64,000 bases of DNA from Eonycteris spelaea (taxonomy: Eukaryota; Chordata; Mammalia; Chiroptera; Pteropodidae): contig PUFA01000182.1 of the NCBI GenBank assembly GCA_003508835.1, positions 3,100,001 through 3,164,000 of the forward strand. The letters run 5' to 3'. This document shows, piece by piece, positions 1-12,200 of this stretch. The notes below the pieces were generated by a model. That model was not told where the DNA came from and did not search any database. It saw only the letters and a list, made by a program, of their open reading frames with translations. Made by a program: the position numbers and the translations under genes. Position 1 is the stretch's first letter. Every line of letters begins with the position of its first letter.

Positions 1-223
1 AGCGGAAACCCAGAGGATCTGGGGCGCCCTGTCTACCCCATGTTTGGGTTTCTCGCGGGGAGACCCCCGGAATGGGAGCTCGGGGGTCCTGGGCGCCCTG
101 TCTATCCCTGTGCCTAGGTTTCCCGCAACGGTGGTCCCCAACGGGACCCCTGGAGGGTCTGGGGCGCCCTGCGGTCCCCGTGCCTGTGTTTCTCCTGAAG
201 GACCCGGAAACGGGATCCTGGAG
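1..223. repeat. GC-rich minisatellite, about 70-bp unit
   Basis: Three imperfect tandem copies of a unit of about 70 bp are visible. The shared core CGCCCTG begins at 25, 94 and 165, giving periods of 69 and 71. Each copy continues through a GTTTCTC/GTTTCCC segment and a CGGAAACGGGA-like end. Bases 1-20 match the end of a preceding unit, so the array probably runs on to the left of the window. It lies in the first intron of DAZAP1. Confidence 0.75.
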
Positions 224-813
224 GGTTCCGCGGGCCCCCAGCCGCGCACAAACTTGGCGGGTCGGCGCACGTGGCGGGCCCGGCGCGGGGGTTCCGGTTC
301 TGCCGCCCCCCAACTTCTTCCACCCGGGACTCCAGGCAGCGTCGCCTCCTTTCTCCTCTATCTCTCCCCGCAAAGTGCTCAGAAGGGAGAGTCGCAAACA
401 CAGCTGTCGGGCCAAGGTGGGGCGGTGGGGGGGGGGGACCCGGTCGGCGGACCCTGCTGTGTCCACCACTATCTCAGCGCGCCCGAGTCTGGAACTGTTT
501 TTATATTGATGGAGCCCTTCCCGCCCAGCCGCCACCTAACCCCCAGGGGTGTCTTTAAAATAAAGAAAAAGGGAAACTTGGCCACGCGGGCAGTGAGCCT
601 GGCTTCCGAGGTCTTTCTCCTTGGCGGGGCTGAGAGAGGAGGTTTGTTGTAGCTAAGTTTCCCCTTTAATTACAGCCTTGCCCAATGGAGAAGGAGCGAG
701 ATCTGAGAGGCGATCCCGAAGGAGCTAGAAAGGCAGTTATGCCCTGGTCGAGGGCTTTGCTCTAGTTTCCCTTGCAGAGAAGGCTCCTCTAGCACCAGTG
801 CGATTTTATAGTT

Positions 814-883
814 AAAGTCTCTGAAGAAAAAGGCAAAACGGTCCAGGCAAAGTCTCTGAAGAAAAAGGCAAAACAGTCCAGGC
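814..883. repeat. Tandem duplication, 35-bp unit
   Basis: Two adjacent copies, 814-848 and 849-883, begin AAAGTCTCTGAAG and end GTCCAGGC. They differ at one base (ACGG against ACAG). The near identity points to a recent slippage or duplication event inside DAZAP1 intron 1. Confidence 0.85.
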
Positions 884-3800
884 TGCGTTTCGGTGGCCTT
901 GCGGTCATTTCTCGGTGCCCTAAGCTTTGAGCAGAGGTGGTGTTTATCAAATAATTGATATGGCAACTCATTGTTTGCTTGTGGGAGGCTGGCCTCACTC
1001 GGTCTCCATCTGGCTTCAGTCACAGTTACACGTGTGGATGTAAACTGCAGTTTGTGGGCTCCTGTCCCCAGAACCCCATGCCATTCAGAGGACCAGGAAG
1101 AAAGCAGGTAGCTCCCAGTGGATTTGTTTTGTCACCCGTGGCCAGGCATTAGAAGACCACATTCTGTGATCGGTAAATGAAAAGTTCCAGCATCTCTGAC
1201 TGGGAACGGAGTGGGCGGCGGGTAGCTTCTGGCGGAGGTGGTCGCGGGCTGCGGTGGCTGAGAGCAGGGTCTTCGGGCCTCAGCTACCTTCCTTTCTCCG
1301 CAAGAGAGCAGAGAGGAAGGTTGGGCAGAGGGGAGGTCCTGCGAGGCCCCTCAGGTATGCCCAGGAGGAGATAGCCAGAGGGGCGCCTGTTATTTCAGCT
1401 TGTGCCAGGATCCGAGCTGGGTCTGGAGGGTCCAGACCTGCAGGTAGTGTGGGGAGGCTGCAGAGCGATTAGCAGGACCAGGAGTGGGACTGGGGCCCCT
1501 GCCTGGCTGTGCTCCCCTCCCACCCTGGCCTGGGCTTTGAAGTTGTGGATCACAGGTGTCCCGAAGCCTTTGATGGCTTTGCAAGTAAAAATCTTTTGCC
1601 AGAAAGCGTTGGCAGGTTTCTATCTCACGTGGGAACTTTGTGTGTGTTGAATTGGCCATGGAGTCTGGTCCACTTTGACCTCCTTGCCAGGGCGGCCTGG
1701 TTGGGCTCCCTGACAGCCCAGCCTGCAGTTTCCGGTGGGGATACAGTTGCAACTTCAGAGTGTTACCACGTGGGAGGCGTGTTGTGCTCAAATCCCTGAG
1801 ATGGCAGAAGCTATCGGGGTGGCAGGCGCCCTCACCTCCAACCTCCTCTTCTTTGGTCTCGGGTCAGCCCTGCCTGAGTGGCCGGGGTGGGAGAGCGCTT
1901 GACAGGTGGGAGGGGCCTGTCCCCTTTGCCTGCCAGGCACATGTATGGGTGCAGTGGGGAGGCCCCGGGAGGTGTGTGGATGCCCAGGCTCCTGCCCTGG
2001 TCTGTCGTCTGGGTTCGAGTCTTTGAAGGAAGAGCTTCCGCAGGCCCTGGCCGTACCTGGGTGGGTTCAGAAATGAGTGTGTGGTCTGACGGGAGAATGG
2101 GAGTGGGAGAAGGCTACCGGCTGCAGCTGATGCTGTCAGCGTTCTGAGTGGCACAGTCAGCTAGAGTGGAGTGAGGACAGAGGGACGACAGGAGCAGTGG
2201 GTGTCTTGTGTGGTCATGTGTGGCCATTTGTTGCCGCTGTACAGACGAGCAGATGCCCCCCTTCTGAGGCAGGCCCAGTGGGGACAGGCACGCACCTCAC
2301 TGGGGTGTCTGCCGAGCGAATGGGGTCGAGCTCTTCCTTCGCCGTGACCTTGGGAAGTCAACTGGGAGAAAGGTCCTTTGATTCACACTGTCTGCCGCGG
2401 TCTGTGGGGGTGCCCCAGCGGGCACCTGCCATCTTGGTGCTCTCAGGTGCTGGGCGAGGCCCCTCTGGTTACCACGGGACAGGCACCCAGAGGTGCTTCT
2501 TCCACCGCCTCGGGGCAGCCGTGCCGTGGCACAGACCTGGAGAGAAGCGAGGAAGAATTTCTCTGGCACTTGCAGTTTTCTTTGCCTCCCGAGGGCTGGT
2601 GAGACGGGGTCACCTGCACTTCGTCAGAGGAAAGTCACAGGGAGAGGAAGGACTTGGAGGTGGGACGTGAGCAGTGTTTTGGGGGCTCTGAGGAAAGATG
2701 CAACGCAATGTGGCTGCGGCCACAGGTGTTCAGCCAGAGGGCTGCAGCTGGGTGACCTCGGGCCTGCGGTCCCGGTGCTGGCTGCACGATGCCCGGTGGG
2801 GCGGAGGCTGCCTGCAGTGTGTGGAGCAGGCCCGACGCGGAGTGCTCGGGGCCTGCCTGGTGTTTCTGGAAGGGGTTCTTGGAGAGACTTTGGAGGACAC
2901 CCTGAGCTGAGCTCTGTCTGGGCCTGAGCAGGGGGATAGGGACTTGTCAATGCCTGTTTGCGCTGAGCCCCAACGTAATGGGAGATGGGAGGGTCGTCAT
3001 CATCTGGTTTGCTTCACGGGCCCTGATTTGGGAGGGAACTGGGCTCCTCTGGGAGAGGCGGGAGGAGGGGTCCTCCCACTCAACAGAGTGGGTCCGGGGC
3101 TTTTCCCATGTGTCATGTGGCCCCATAGTCCTCTGGGAGGGAGAGGTCTTCCCCAGGTGGCAGGTGGAAAGCCTGAGTACCCAGGGCAGCAGTGGGCTTG
3201 GGTGGGCTTTGGGGCGAGGCTTGTGGGCTTTGTGCTCCTCCCACGGCTGCCTCCCTGCCTGCGGGAGACAAGGACCACGTTGGGAGACCAGGTCCCAGCA
3301 CGTCCCCACTGGGGACCAGGAAGGTGCACACACAGGCTCTGGGTTGGATGTTCCCGTAGAAGGAAGAGCCATTTGCTCAGCACCTCTGGCTGGGCCAGCC
3401 CTCTGCCTCTGCCCTGCTGCTGCCCTCGGGTGGCCTCCGCTGAAACCCAACGTCGTGGCGTCAATACCACGCGGTGGCCCTGCCCTACACAGCGGAGTGG
3501 GTGGTCACCCGGGAGCGGGTTTTGGTTTCGGCAGACAGGAGGGGGACTGTTAACCGGAGCCGGGTGCCTGGTCACTTCTGCAGAGCCCACTGCAGGAGAA
3601 AGGCCCTGGGGACCTCTCTCAGGCAACCCCCCTCCGGCCCCCGCTCGTGGCTCTGCCTGTTTCCCACTTAGGAACCTGACTGTGGGTCACCTGGGAGAGC
3701 CTGATAGAGCCAGGAGGTCCCTGTGTGTGTTTGTGGGGTGCAGTGTCTGTGGGGCCCTGCTGTCCAGCTTTAGCTGGCTCATGACACCCTTCGCTTCGAG

Positions 3801-6217
3801 CAGGGTAGGGCTGGCGGGGGCTGGCATGCTTGGCCAGGTCCTTCCTCTGCTCAGGCCTGTGCGTCCGCGCCTGCCAGGAGCCAGGTGGTGGCCGCAAGTC
3901 CATATGGGCCGCCCCTGGACGGCGGCGGGCGAGCAGGCCTCACATGCACAGGGGCTGCGCAGCGTGTTGGCGAGCCGCGGTCTTGCTGCGGGGCAGTGAG
4001 GAGCCCGACTGGCTGTCGTGGGGTGGGGCGTTAAATCTCTGGGGCGCCGGGGCACCCGTGTCTCACCATGGCGAGGTTGGCACAGGGCCCTTCTGGCTTT
4101 ATTGGCAAAACCTGAGGCCCAAGAGTTTGGGGGTATTGAGAGGCACTGGCCACCACAAGTCAGTGTGGCCTCCCGGGATTTTCCGGAACCTTCTGTGTGC
4201 AGACCAGGAGCGTGTGCCCTCCAAGCAGGAGGGATGGAAGTGGCAGTGTAAGGCACTCGCGGGCTAGGGCAGGGTCTCCCTCCGCGCTGACCGGTGGCCA
4301 CTTCGGAGGCACGTCTCCCGTGTGTCTCAGGTGTCCTGTGTGGAGAGACTGTTATTCTGGAACGAACATAGTCCTGGAATGTCCTCAGTGACGATAACGT
4401 CATCACTGACCGTCTTCCAGATCCCAGACTTGGGGCGGTTACGGAGCAGTGACGGAGGTCCCTGCGCGCGTTACCCGGCCGGACTCGGTAGCCACTCACA
4501 TCTTGCCGGGTGATGTGCGTGTCTTTCTCGAAGCATTGGAGAGGAGCCGGTGCCCGCTGCCCCTGCGTGGGCATGTCCCATTTTCTAAGAAGCACCCTCT
4601 CACGTGGACAAAGCTCAGTGATAATCGATGCCTTGTTGTTCTGGCGGTTGTGCCGGTGGTGGCCTTTCTAGTCTCTTTCCCTTAGGGCCTCATTTCAAAA
4701 TCGAGACGGCTGGAACCTGGACCGGCCGGCGCTGGTCGGTGGGCGTGGTTCGGGTGCTCGGTGGGGCACCAGGTTCTTACCTTCCCCTTTGGCTGGACGC
4801 AGCGCTAAGTGAGGCTGCGGTTTCTCTAAGTGGGTTGGGTTTGGTTTTGTTTTTGTTTTTGAGAATGTTGAGTCTCTTTTCTGCATGGAGTTGCTTTTCT
4901 ACAGCAAAGCTTGTCATTCTCGTGTGGCAGGGCTGGGCCAATGGGCAGCTCCTCCTCGGTGCCAGCCTGCCTCGGCCCTTGTCACCAGAGGCCCTGAGTC
5001 ACGGCTTGCTGTGGGCCTCGCGTGACCGCCCTTGGGGAGGGGGGCCCAGCTGGCGGCCCAAGTCTAGACCGCTGGGAGGGAGGAAGCCTGAGGGGGAGCC
5101 TCGGTTGGTATGGCCGCTGCAGCCCGTGCTCACAGAGCTCCCGGCGCAGACATGGGAGGCACAACCACGGCCAGACGTGCCCTGGGCCCCGTTCCAGCCT
5201 CCCAGCCAGGGCGGGTGGTGGCCTGTGTGTCGGCATTCTGAGGATGGCAGTGGGTACCTGTCTGGTGGCAGGAAGTGTCCCTCACGTGCTGAATCTGGAC
5301 AGCCCCTGCTTGGAGGACAGGCAGGTTGCACTGAGCCCCTGACAGGCGTGCTGTCGGAGGCATTCTGCCAGTGGCTGGCACACTGAGGCTGCAGTCCCCA
5401 GTGGAGCAGAGGTGCTGGGTGTGCCTGCTGCCTTGCGGGGTCTGTCCTCAGTCGGAGGGCGGGGTGCCCTGTCTGGCCATTCTCTTAGATTCTCAGGAAG
5501 CAGTAGTGCGCTCAGCCTTGAGGGTCCCTGCGTCGGGTGGAGGGGGGCGGGGGGCTGAGCTTGGACTACACCCTGCTGTCTGCAGAAGTACCAGTTAGCC
5601 CCTGGACCCAGCTCCAAGGGTGACAGTGTTAGTGTCCCCTTTTACTGTATAAGGCAGACAGATCAGAGAACTGCTGCTGCTGAATCCCGCCTCCTGCGTC
5701 CTCTGTCATGCCTGCCTCCGCCTCCGGCCCAGGCCGCCTGGGAGTGGGGCCGTGGGCTGGGGCCCGGTGTTGCGTCCGGAACTCCAGGGGCTTCCCAGTG
5801 ACTGTGGGTCCTAGCTCATGACCTCGTGGCGGCTGAGGTTTCGCCCTGCCTTCTCTGCCCCTGCGGTCATTCTGCTTTGTCACGTGTGGCCTCAGACCTT
5901 GACTGTAGGCGTGACCCACTCTGCAGCCTCAAGCCGAGGCCTGTTGTCTCGCGGGGCACGCCCTCCCGCTGTGGGGGTGGTCTGCGTGCACTGCTCTTCG
6001 CCAGGGGTTACAGTGCTCGCCCCCGCCTCGTTGGCAAGTCTTGGAGTCATTCTTCTTGTCTGCAACTGACAAGGCTTGGCGATGGGTGCAACACTCGTCA
6101 GCACGTCTGCGTGAACCCCTTCCATGGCGTGGATTACTGCCATGGGATGGCTCCGATGGGCCTCATCTTTAAGATGTGAACCACCTTGACCCTAAATGTT
6201 TTCTTGTTGAATTGCAG

Positions 6218-9200
6218 GAAGCTCTTCGTGGGCGGTCTTGACTGGAGCACCACCCAAGGTAGGTGTCGCAGCCGTGTGCCAAGGGCTGCAGGTGGCCCCA
6301 ACCTTGGCCCTCAAGTTACGTGAATTTGTCTTTTGCTGCTACCTTGGGTTTCTTTGATTCTCGATTGATTTATTTCCTTGATTTTTGGGGAGGGGGACAT
6401 TTGATTGGGTGGCTCGGGGCAGAGGGCACTCAACATTGGCATTGAAGTGGTTAATTTTGTCCTGATGTTTCACAGCTGTTAGGGAAAGAGTTATATGGTA
6501 GGTCCCTAGCTCAAGGCCAGGTCCCTAGCTCAAGGCAGAGGTAGGTCACTAAGGCAGGACTGCTCACATGCAGTGCAGAGCGTGGGGGCGGGGCGGGGCC
6601 AGGCGTCAGGATGTTCCCACAGAGCAGGAAGAAGCTAGTGGACCAGCCAGCCTTGGACCCTGGTCTGCGTTCCCTCGCACTCCCCTGTCCTGGGTGCCTT
6701 AGCCACAGCCTGGCTAGTCTGCATGCAGACATCGTGTGTCCTTCCCCGCGTGTCTCCTGTCCCCTGCTAGTCAGTTTAGACATCCAGGTCAGGCCGTTGA
6801 GTCGGAAGAGCAGCGTGCGCGCACACCCTCTGCCACGCTGTTCACACTCTGGTGTGTGTTTGTGCTTTGCCCCCGTCTCTGAGCAGAGACTCTCCGCAGC
6901 TACTTCTCCCAGTATGGGGAGGTCGTGGACTGCGTGATCATGAAAGATAAGACCACCAACCAGTCTCGAGGCTTCGGCTTTGTCAAGTTTAAAGACCCCA
7001 ACTGTGTGGGCACGGTGTTGGCCAGCAGACCGCACACACTGGACGGCCGAAATGTAAGTGCCCCTCCAGCTGAGCTCCCCTGCTGTCGTCACTGGCCCTG
7101 GGAGGCTGCTGCCCGGGCGTCAGTGGTGATCCTGGTAAAGAATGTTTCCCCGGCCTCGATTCACTGGAAGGGATTAAGGCTCAGAGCTTAGGCGGCCTGC
7201 TAAGGGCGAACTGACCATTGCGGGGGGGGGGCATGCTGAGCTCGTGCACTATGCCATCGCCTGTGGTCGCTGACCCTTCTTCAAGAGGAAATAGCCTCAT
7301 AGTCACAACTGGCTCGTTTGAAACTTCCTGCAGATCGACCCAAAGCCATGCACACCTCGGGGGATGCAGCCGGAGCGGACGCGGCCGAAGGAAGGCTGGG
7401 TAAGGGGCCGGGCAGGGCAGCCTTTCCTGTCCTGCAGCCAGTTCAAAGGACACGTGTGCCTTTGGTCTGCTGCTTCTCTCACGGCCAGGGAGGGCGACAG
7501 GAGCCCTTATCCTTCGACACTTGAGCAGCCGAGGATTGTTCAGGTTTATCCAGTGCTGTGAGTTTATTATCTCGTAGCCAGGGAGACGGTTCTTACTAGT
7601 CTACCTTAAAAACAATGACACCTCCCACGCAAGGCCGAAGCAGCTTCCCCCCACTGCCCACTCCCCTCTGCCAGGTGGCTGGGCTGCTCTGTCCAGGCAC
7701 ACAGGTGACAGCTGAGTCCAAGGGCCTGCTCATTCAGACAACATATTGTGCTGATGTGGGGACTCCCTGGGAGCCGCGTGTGGCCCCTGGTGCTGGGCCC
7801 CTGGGAGCAGATCTGTCTTCTGTCACCCAGCACCCACACTGCCCCTCCCCCTACCAGCTCTCAGAGAAGACCGTCCCCCAGGACGCCCCTGTCCTTGCTG
7901 AGTCCAGCTGGACCGAGCTGGGCTGAAGCTGCTCTGATACCAGGCCGAGGTCCCAGCAGCCTCGTCTGGTCCGCAGGGCTGGGGACCGTGAACCTGCATT
8001 TCTAGCAGGACCCTCAGCTGCTGCTGGGGGACAGGACCTCAGACACTTGGAACCGCCTTCGTTGCTGCTTCGTTCTGTTAGGAAAGGTGTTGCGTTGTGA
8101 ACGGTGGGGTGGCTGGGCGCCACCCAGACGCTGCCGTCTTCACAGCTGGCTGCACCCGAGCTCCATGCTTGGCCCCTGGAGCTTCTCCAGGTCCCACTGC
8201 CCACGGACCCCACCCCCGTCCCCGTGGCCACACAGCCGTGCACACGACCTCGTGCCGTCTCGCAGGCGGCCTTCGCGGGCCTTTCAGGCGGGACTTAGCA
8301 GTGCTCGGGCTCTGCTCGGTATCCACATCCTGTGCTTGCAGCAGCTTCCGTAAGACAGGCCTGCGCACGTGCGGGGAGCCCTCACCACCCCCAGACTGGC
8401 TGTGGCGACAGAACCTATAGGAGGGAGAAGGGGTTCTGGGGGGGGCGGCAGGGCCGGAGCCGAGGTTCCGGTCCACCTGACGAGGCCAGACAGGTGCGTC
8501 CCCGCCACACTTGCCCCGAGTGACCAGCTGGGGCGAGTGTTTCCCTCCGAGGCGTGAGGTCGTCCCTCAGGCTGAAGGGGTCAGGGAAGGTGGAAGACGA
8601 GGCACTCGATGGTGTGGCTTGTCTGTTAATAGGATGTCCCAGTGTCATCGTCGGTTGCCAGCTAGAGAAGCAGCCTCAGCTCTGCCGGTTTTCATCATGG
8701 CTCCTCGTTGCGTCCTCCTTACTGTCCTGAAACCCTCAGTGTCACGGTGCTGAGCCTTCGGGTCTGAGGCTTGCTGGGGTTCTAGTGAGCGCCACTGTGA
8801 CCTGGGGCTGGTGTCCTGGTCTCTGGGAGCGTGGTTTGGGTCCCCTGTGGACTCAGTGGACTTGCAGAGTATTTGGTGGCTTCCCTGAGCCAAGACGCAC
8901 ACCTGGGAGCACCCCGAGGGCTCCCCACCTGGACTAACCTTTTTTTCTTCTCGAAACAGCAGAAAGGACCCAGGAGCGATAACAGTAAATCAAATAAGAT
9001 ATTTGTCGGTGGAATCCCTCACAATTGTGGTGAGACAGAGCTCAGGGAGTACTTCAAGAAGTTCGGAGTGGTGAGTTCCCCCCGGCGAGTGGCTGAGCCG
9101 CGTGTCCACCAGGAGGCTCGGCCTGGCAGCTCTGTGCTCTCGGCCCGAACCCCCCAGTCCAGAATGGACCAGAGCCCCACCTGTCCCCCTTGTGGTCAGT

Positions 9201-12200
9201 TAACACCCAGGACAGTGGTCACGAAACTCACTAGGCCAGTGTTGGGGAGGCCCTCTGGCTGCTTGTGACCAGCGTGGTGTAAAGTGCTGAGCAGTGTTGG
9301 GAAGAAGCTGGCCTGCTGTCCCTTGGTCGCAGGAGGTCATGTTCCAGACCAGGGCCTGGCCTGGCTTAGCGGAGGAGTCCCAGAGCGGAGACTGTTCCCA
9401 GGTCCTTGTGCCAGCAGCAAGGACCTCACTGTCCAGGGCCTGGCTCTGCCCATGCTCCCTCTGGCGGCTCTCCTGCCCTGAAGGACGCCAGCTGTCACAC
9501 AGGGCGTTTGGCCCTGTCCTGCCCTGTGTTTCCTCTGACACAGAATTCCTGAGGATGCTGTTTTTCTGGAAGAGGATAAAATCCTCTAGAATCTCGTGGG
9601 GGCTGCAGTTAATTGGGTTCATACAGGGAATTTGGTTTCAGTGGAGCCAGCCTGCGTGGAGCTGTCGCGTGGGCACCCCGGGCTTCTGCCACGCACACGC
9701 CTTGTCAGCAGTGTGGCCCTGTGCGTGCGTCCTGCAGTGTGTGGGTCAGGTGGCTCCTGTGTGTGCCGCGGCCGGGGCCCGGGTTCAGGAGTGCCAGGGC
9801 GTATGGTGAGGGACACGCTCGGTGAGCAGGGGTGACAGGCCGAGAGGGCCAGGTCAGCAGGATGATAGGGACGCTCTGTGTCATTCCGTCCTGGCATCCG
9901 GGAATGAGAGGGAGCCCTGGGGGGCGAGAGGAGCGCTTGGCCGCCCCCTGGCCCTGTGCGTTGCGGACATGGCCCCGCAGGGCCAGCCTTTTGCTTTGGG
10001 GTCCCCCAGACTGGGCACAGGCCAGCAGGTGGCCGGCTCGCGAGGTTCGTCGCAGCCAGTGGTGCTCGCGGCTGCCGTGGCACCCAGAGTCTCAAACGGC
10101 CGTTTCTCTTGCAGGTCACGGAAGTGGTCATGATCTATGACGCGGAGAAGCAGAGGCCTCGAGGTAAAAGAGATGGAGTTTGTCCTTGACCTTCCCCCTC
10201 AGATGGCAAACTATCTCACAATTAGGTGGTGGTTGTAGCGAGCATTGCTTCAGGAAAGGGTGATTTGGAGACAAATGATTAAAACATAGGCTCTTCCTGT
10301 GCAGCCCCAGCTTGTCTGTTCTTCCCAAGGTCAGACGTTACCGTCTTTTTTTTTTTTTTTTTTCTGGCTCATTCTTTTGAAGTTTTTTCAACTTGACATG
10401 AATTTTAACATGGCTTCTGTTTTTCACTGTGCACTGGAAGACCTGTGGTCCTTTTGCCCCGTGCCTCCCTCCTCAGTCACAACTGTGCCCCACCCTCAGC
10501 TCACGCCCCGTGGTCAGCAGTCAGGTCAGTCCGCCCGCTCAGCTTGAACGTGGAGTTTCCTTTCCCCGTCCCATGCTTTTTTTCCTGTTTTTGTTGATTT
10601 TTCCCCTCAGCCAGTGGGGCCGGCGGGAGGAGGGCGAGGCCGCCTCCGCGGTCCCCACCAGGGTTCCCCACGCTGTTTACCCCTGCATGTCTGGAGCTAG
10701 GACTGTGGGCGCCCAGTGTCCGTGCCCTGTTTTTTCTTTTTCTGTGGCGGCTGCTGCGCGTCCCCACTCATCCGTTGTGGTTCGGCAGCCGCTTTGGGCC
10801 TAGTCCGGGCTCGGCAGCCCCTGCCCCGCGGAGGCCCCGAGAGGGGGCCGCCCGCCTGCCCGCAGCGTGCGCCCGCCGTGCTGGAGAATAGTTTGCCATT
10901 TGAACCTCCACCCTCCTACCCCCGGTTAAGTAACGTCTCCTCACTTCATGTCGGTTAAGCTGTTAAGTCTTAGTCTTAATTTTAACGTAGCCGTACATGC
11001 TTAGTGACATACGTAAGTGTTTCGTAGTAAATACAGTAATGTTAAGTAAGCTGTTTTTCCTTTCTCTCTGTGAATTTTTGTGATTAACGATCTCTCTTTA
11101 GATTTCTCTTCTCCAGGTGCTAAATTATATCACACAGGTACAGGCCATCCCGCAGTCAGAGGAGGGAGCGGGCTTCGCTCCAGTGGGGTGTAAACGAAGT
11201 TTCAGTGTGTTTCTGTGCCGCTTCCTCAGTGCTGATGTCGCCTCTTGACACAGACGCGTCCCTAGACGCCCCGCCCCAGGCTCCTTAACCACGAGTCACC
11301 GCCTCTTGCACCCTAATGGACTGTGTGAGCCCTGTGGTTTCAGACACTCCTGCACCCCGAGAAAACGTTACCTTGTAACATGCGTTCAACACGTGCCGTG
11401 TTCCACCGTTGCCTCCGGTCTTGTGAAGCCTCAGGATGTGGGGACCCTGACCCCGAGGGCAGCTCTTAGATTCCCTGGGCCCACACCCCACCCCCTGCCC
11501 CCAGCCCCCTGCTGTCCTTGCCCTGGGCCTGGGGCTTGGGGTGCAGGCCGCACGGGCTGGCCGGGAGACTGCTTTGGGCTTGGCCCTGGGGCCCGCAGTC
11601 CTGTGTGGCGCACACCATCCTCAGCTGTCGGGCTGTGCGGGTCCCCGTGAGTCCCCTGGAGCGCTAGGCAAGCAGAGGGTGGGAGCGACACCCAGAGCAG
11701 TGGCCGGTCAGCGGGTGCCCCAGGGCTCATGCCTCCTTTACTTTCCCGACGCTTTCTCCGCTCGGAGGCCCTGCCCTGGGTTAGCGTAGTCAGTGTCCCT
11801 GCCCGTGTGCTGCGTGCGTCTGCTGGACAGCGAGCCCCCAACTTCCGCCCGCCCCGCCCGCTGCTGCCTGTGCTCACCTCGGCCCGTCCTCCCCGCGCAC
11901 CCCCTCTCCAGCTTCAGCCCCTCTCCTCCTGCTCTCACAGTCCACCTCTCCCGCGCCAGGCGTAGCTACTGTGCCTGCGTGTGCAGGGAACACGGCTGAA
12001 GGCTCCCGAATCCCAGCCGTCCCTCCCCGCTAGTCTGTCCCTGCGTTTCCGAGCTGCCTTCTCCCGTTTCCATCCTCCTTCCGCTGTGGTTTTGCCTGCC
12101 ACCTTTCCATGGGGTCTGGGCATGGCTGCCCTGCCCATCCAGCACAGGCCTGCCACGTGACACCTGTCCCTGTGTCCCTATGCCCCCATGCCCATCGTCA

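Larger units (their letters stand above)
1..6217 (+). other. DAZAP1: DAZAP1 intron 1 (3' part)
   Basis: Noncoding sequence upstream of the first recognisable DAZAP1 exon. The missing first exon (start codon and about nine residues) must lie left of the window. Apart from the minisatellite at 1-223 and the 35-bp duplication at 814-883 I see only GC-rich unique sequence. The long open frames here, for example 2944-3999, have no protein-like composition and I treat them as chance frames. Confidence 0.7.

Noticed and set aside
2944..3999. 351-codon open frame in DAZAP1 intron 1
   Set aside because: No domain, no coding-like composition, and equally long frames exist on the opposite strand in the same place.
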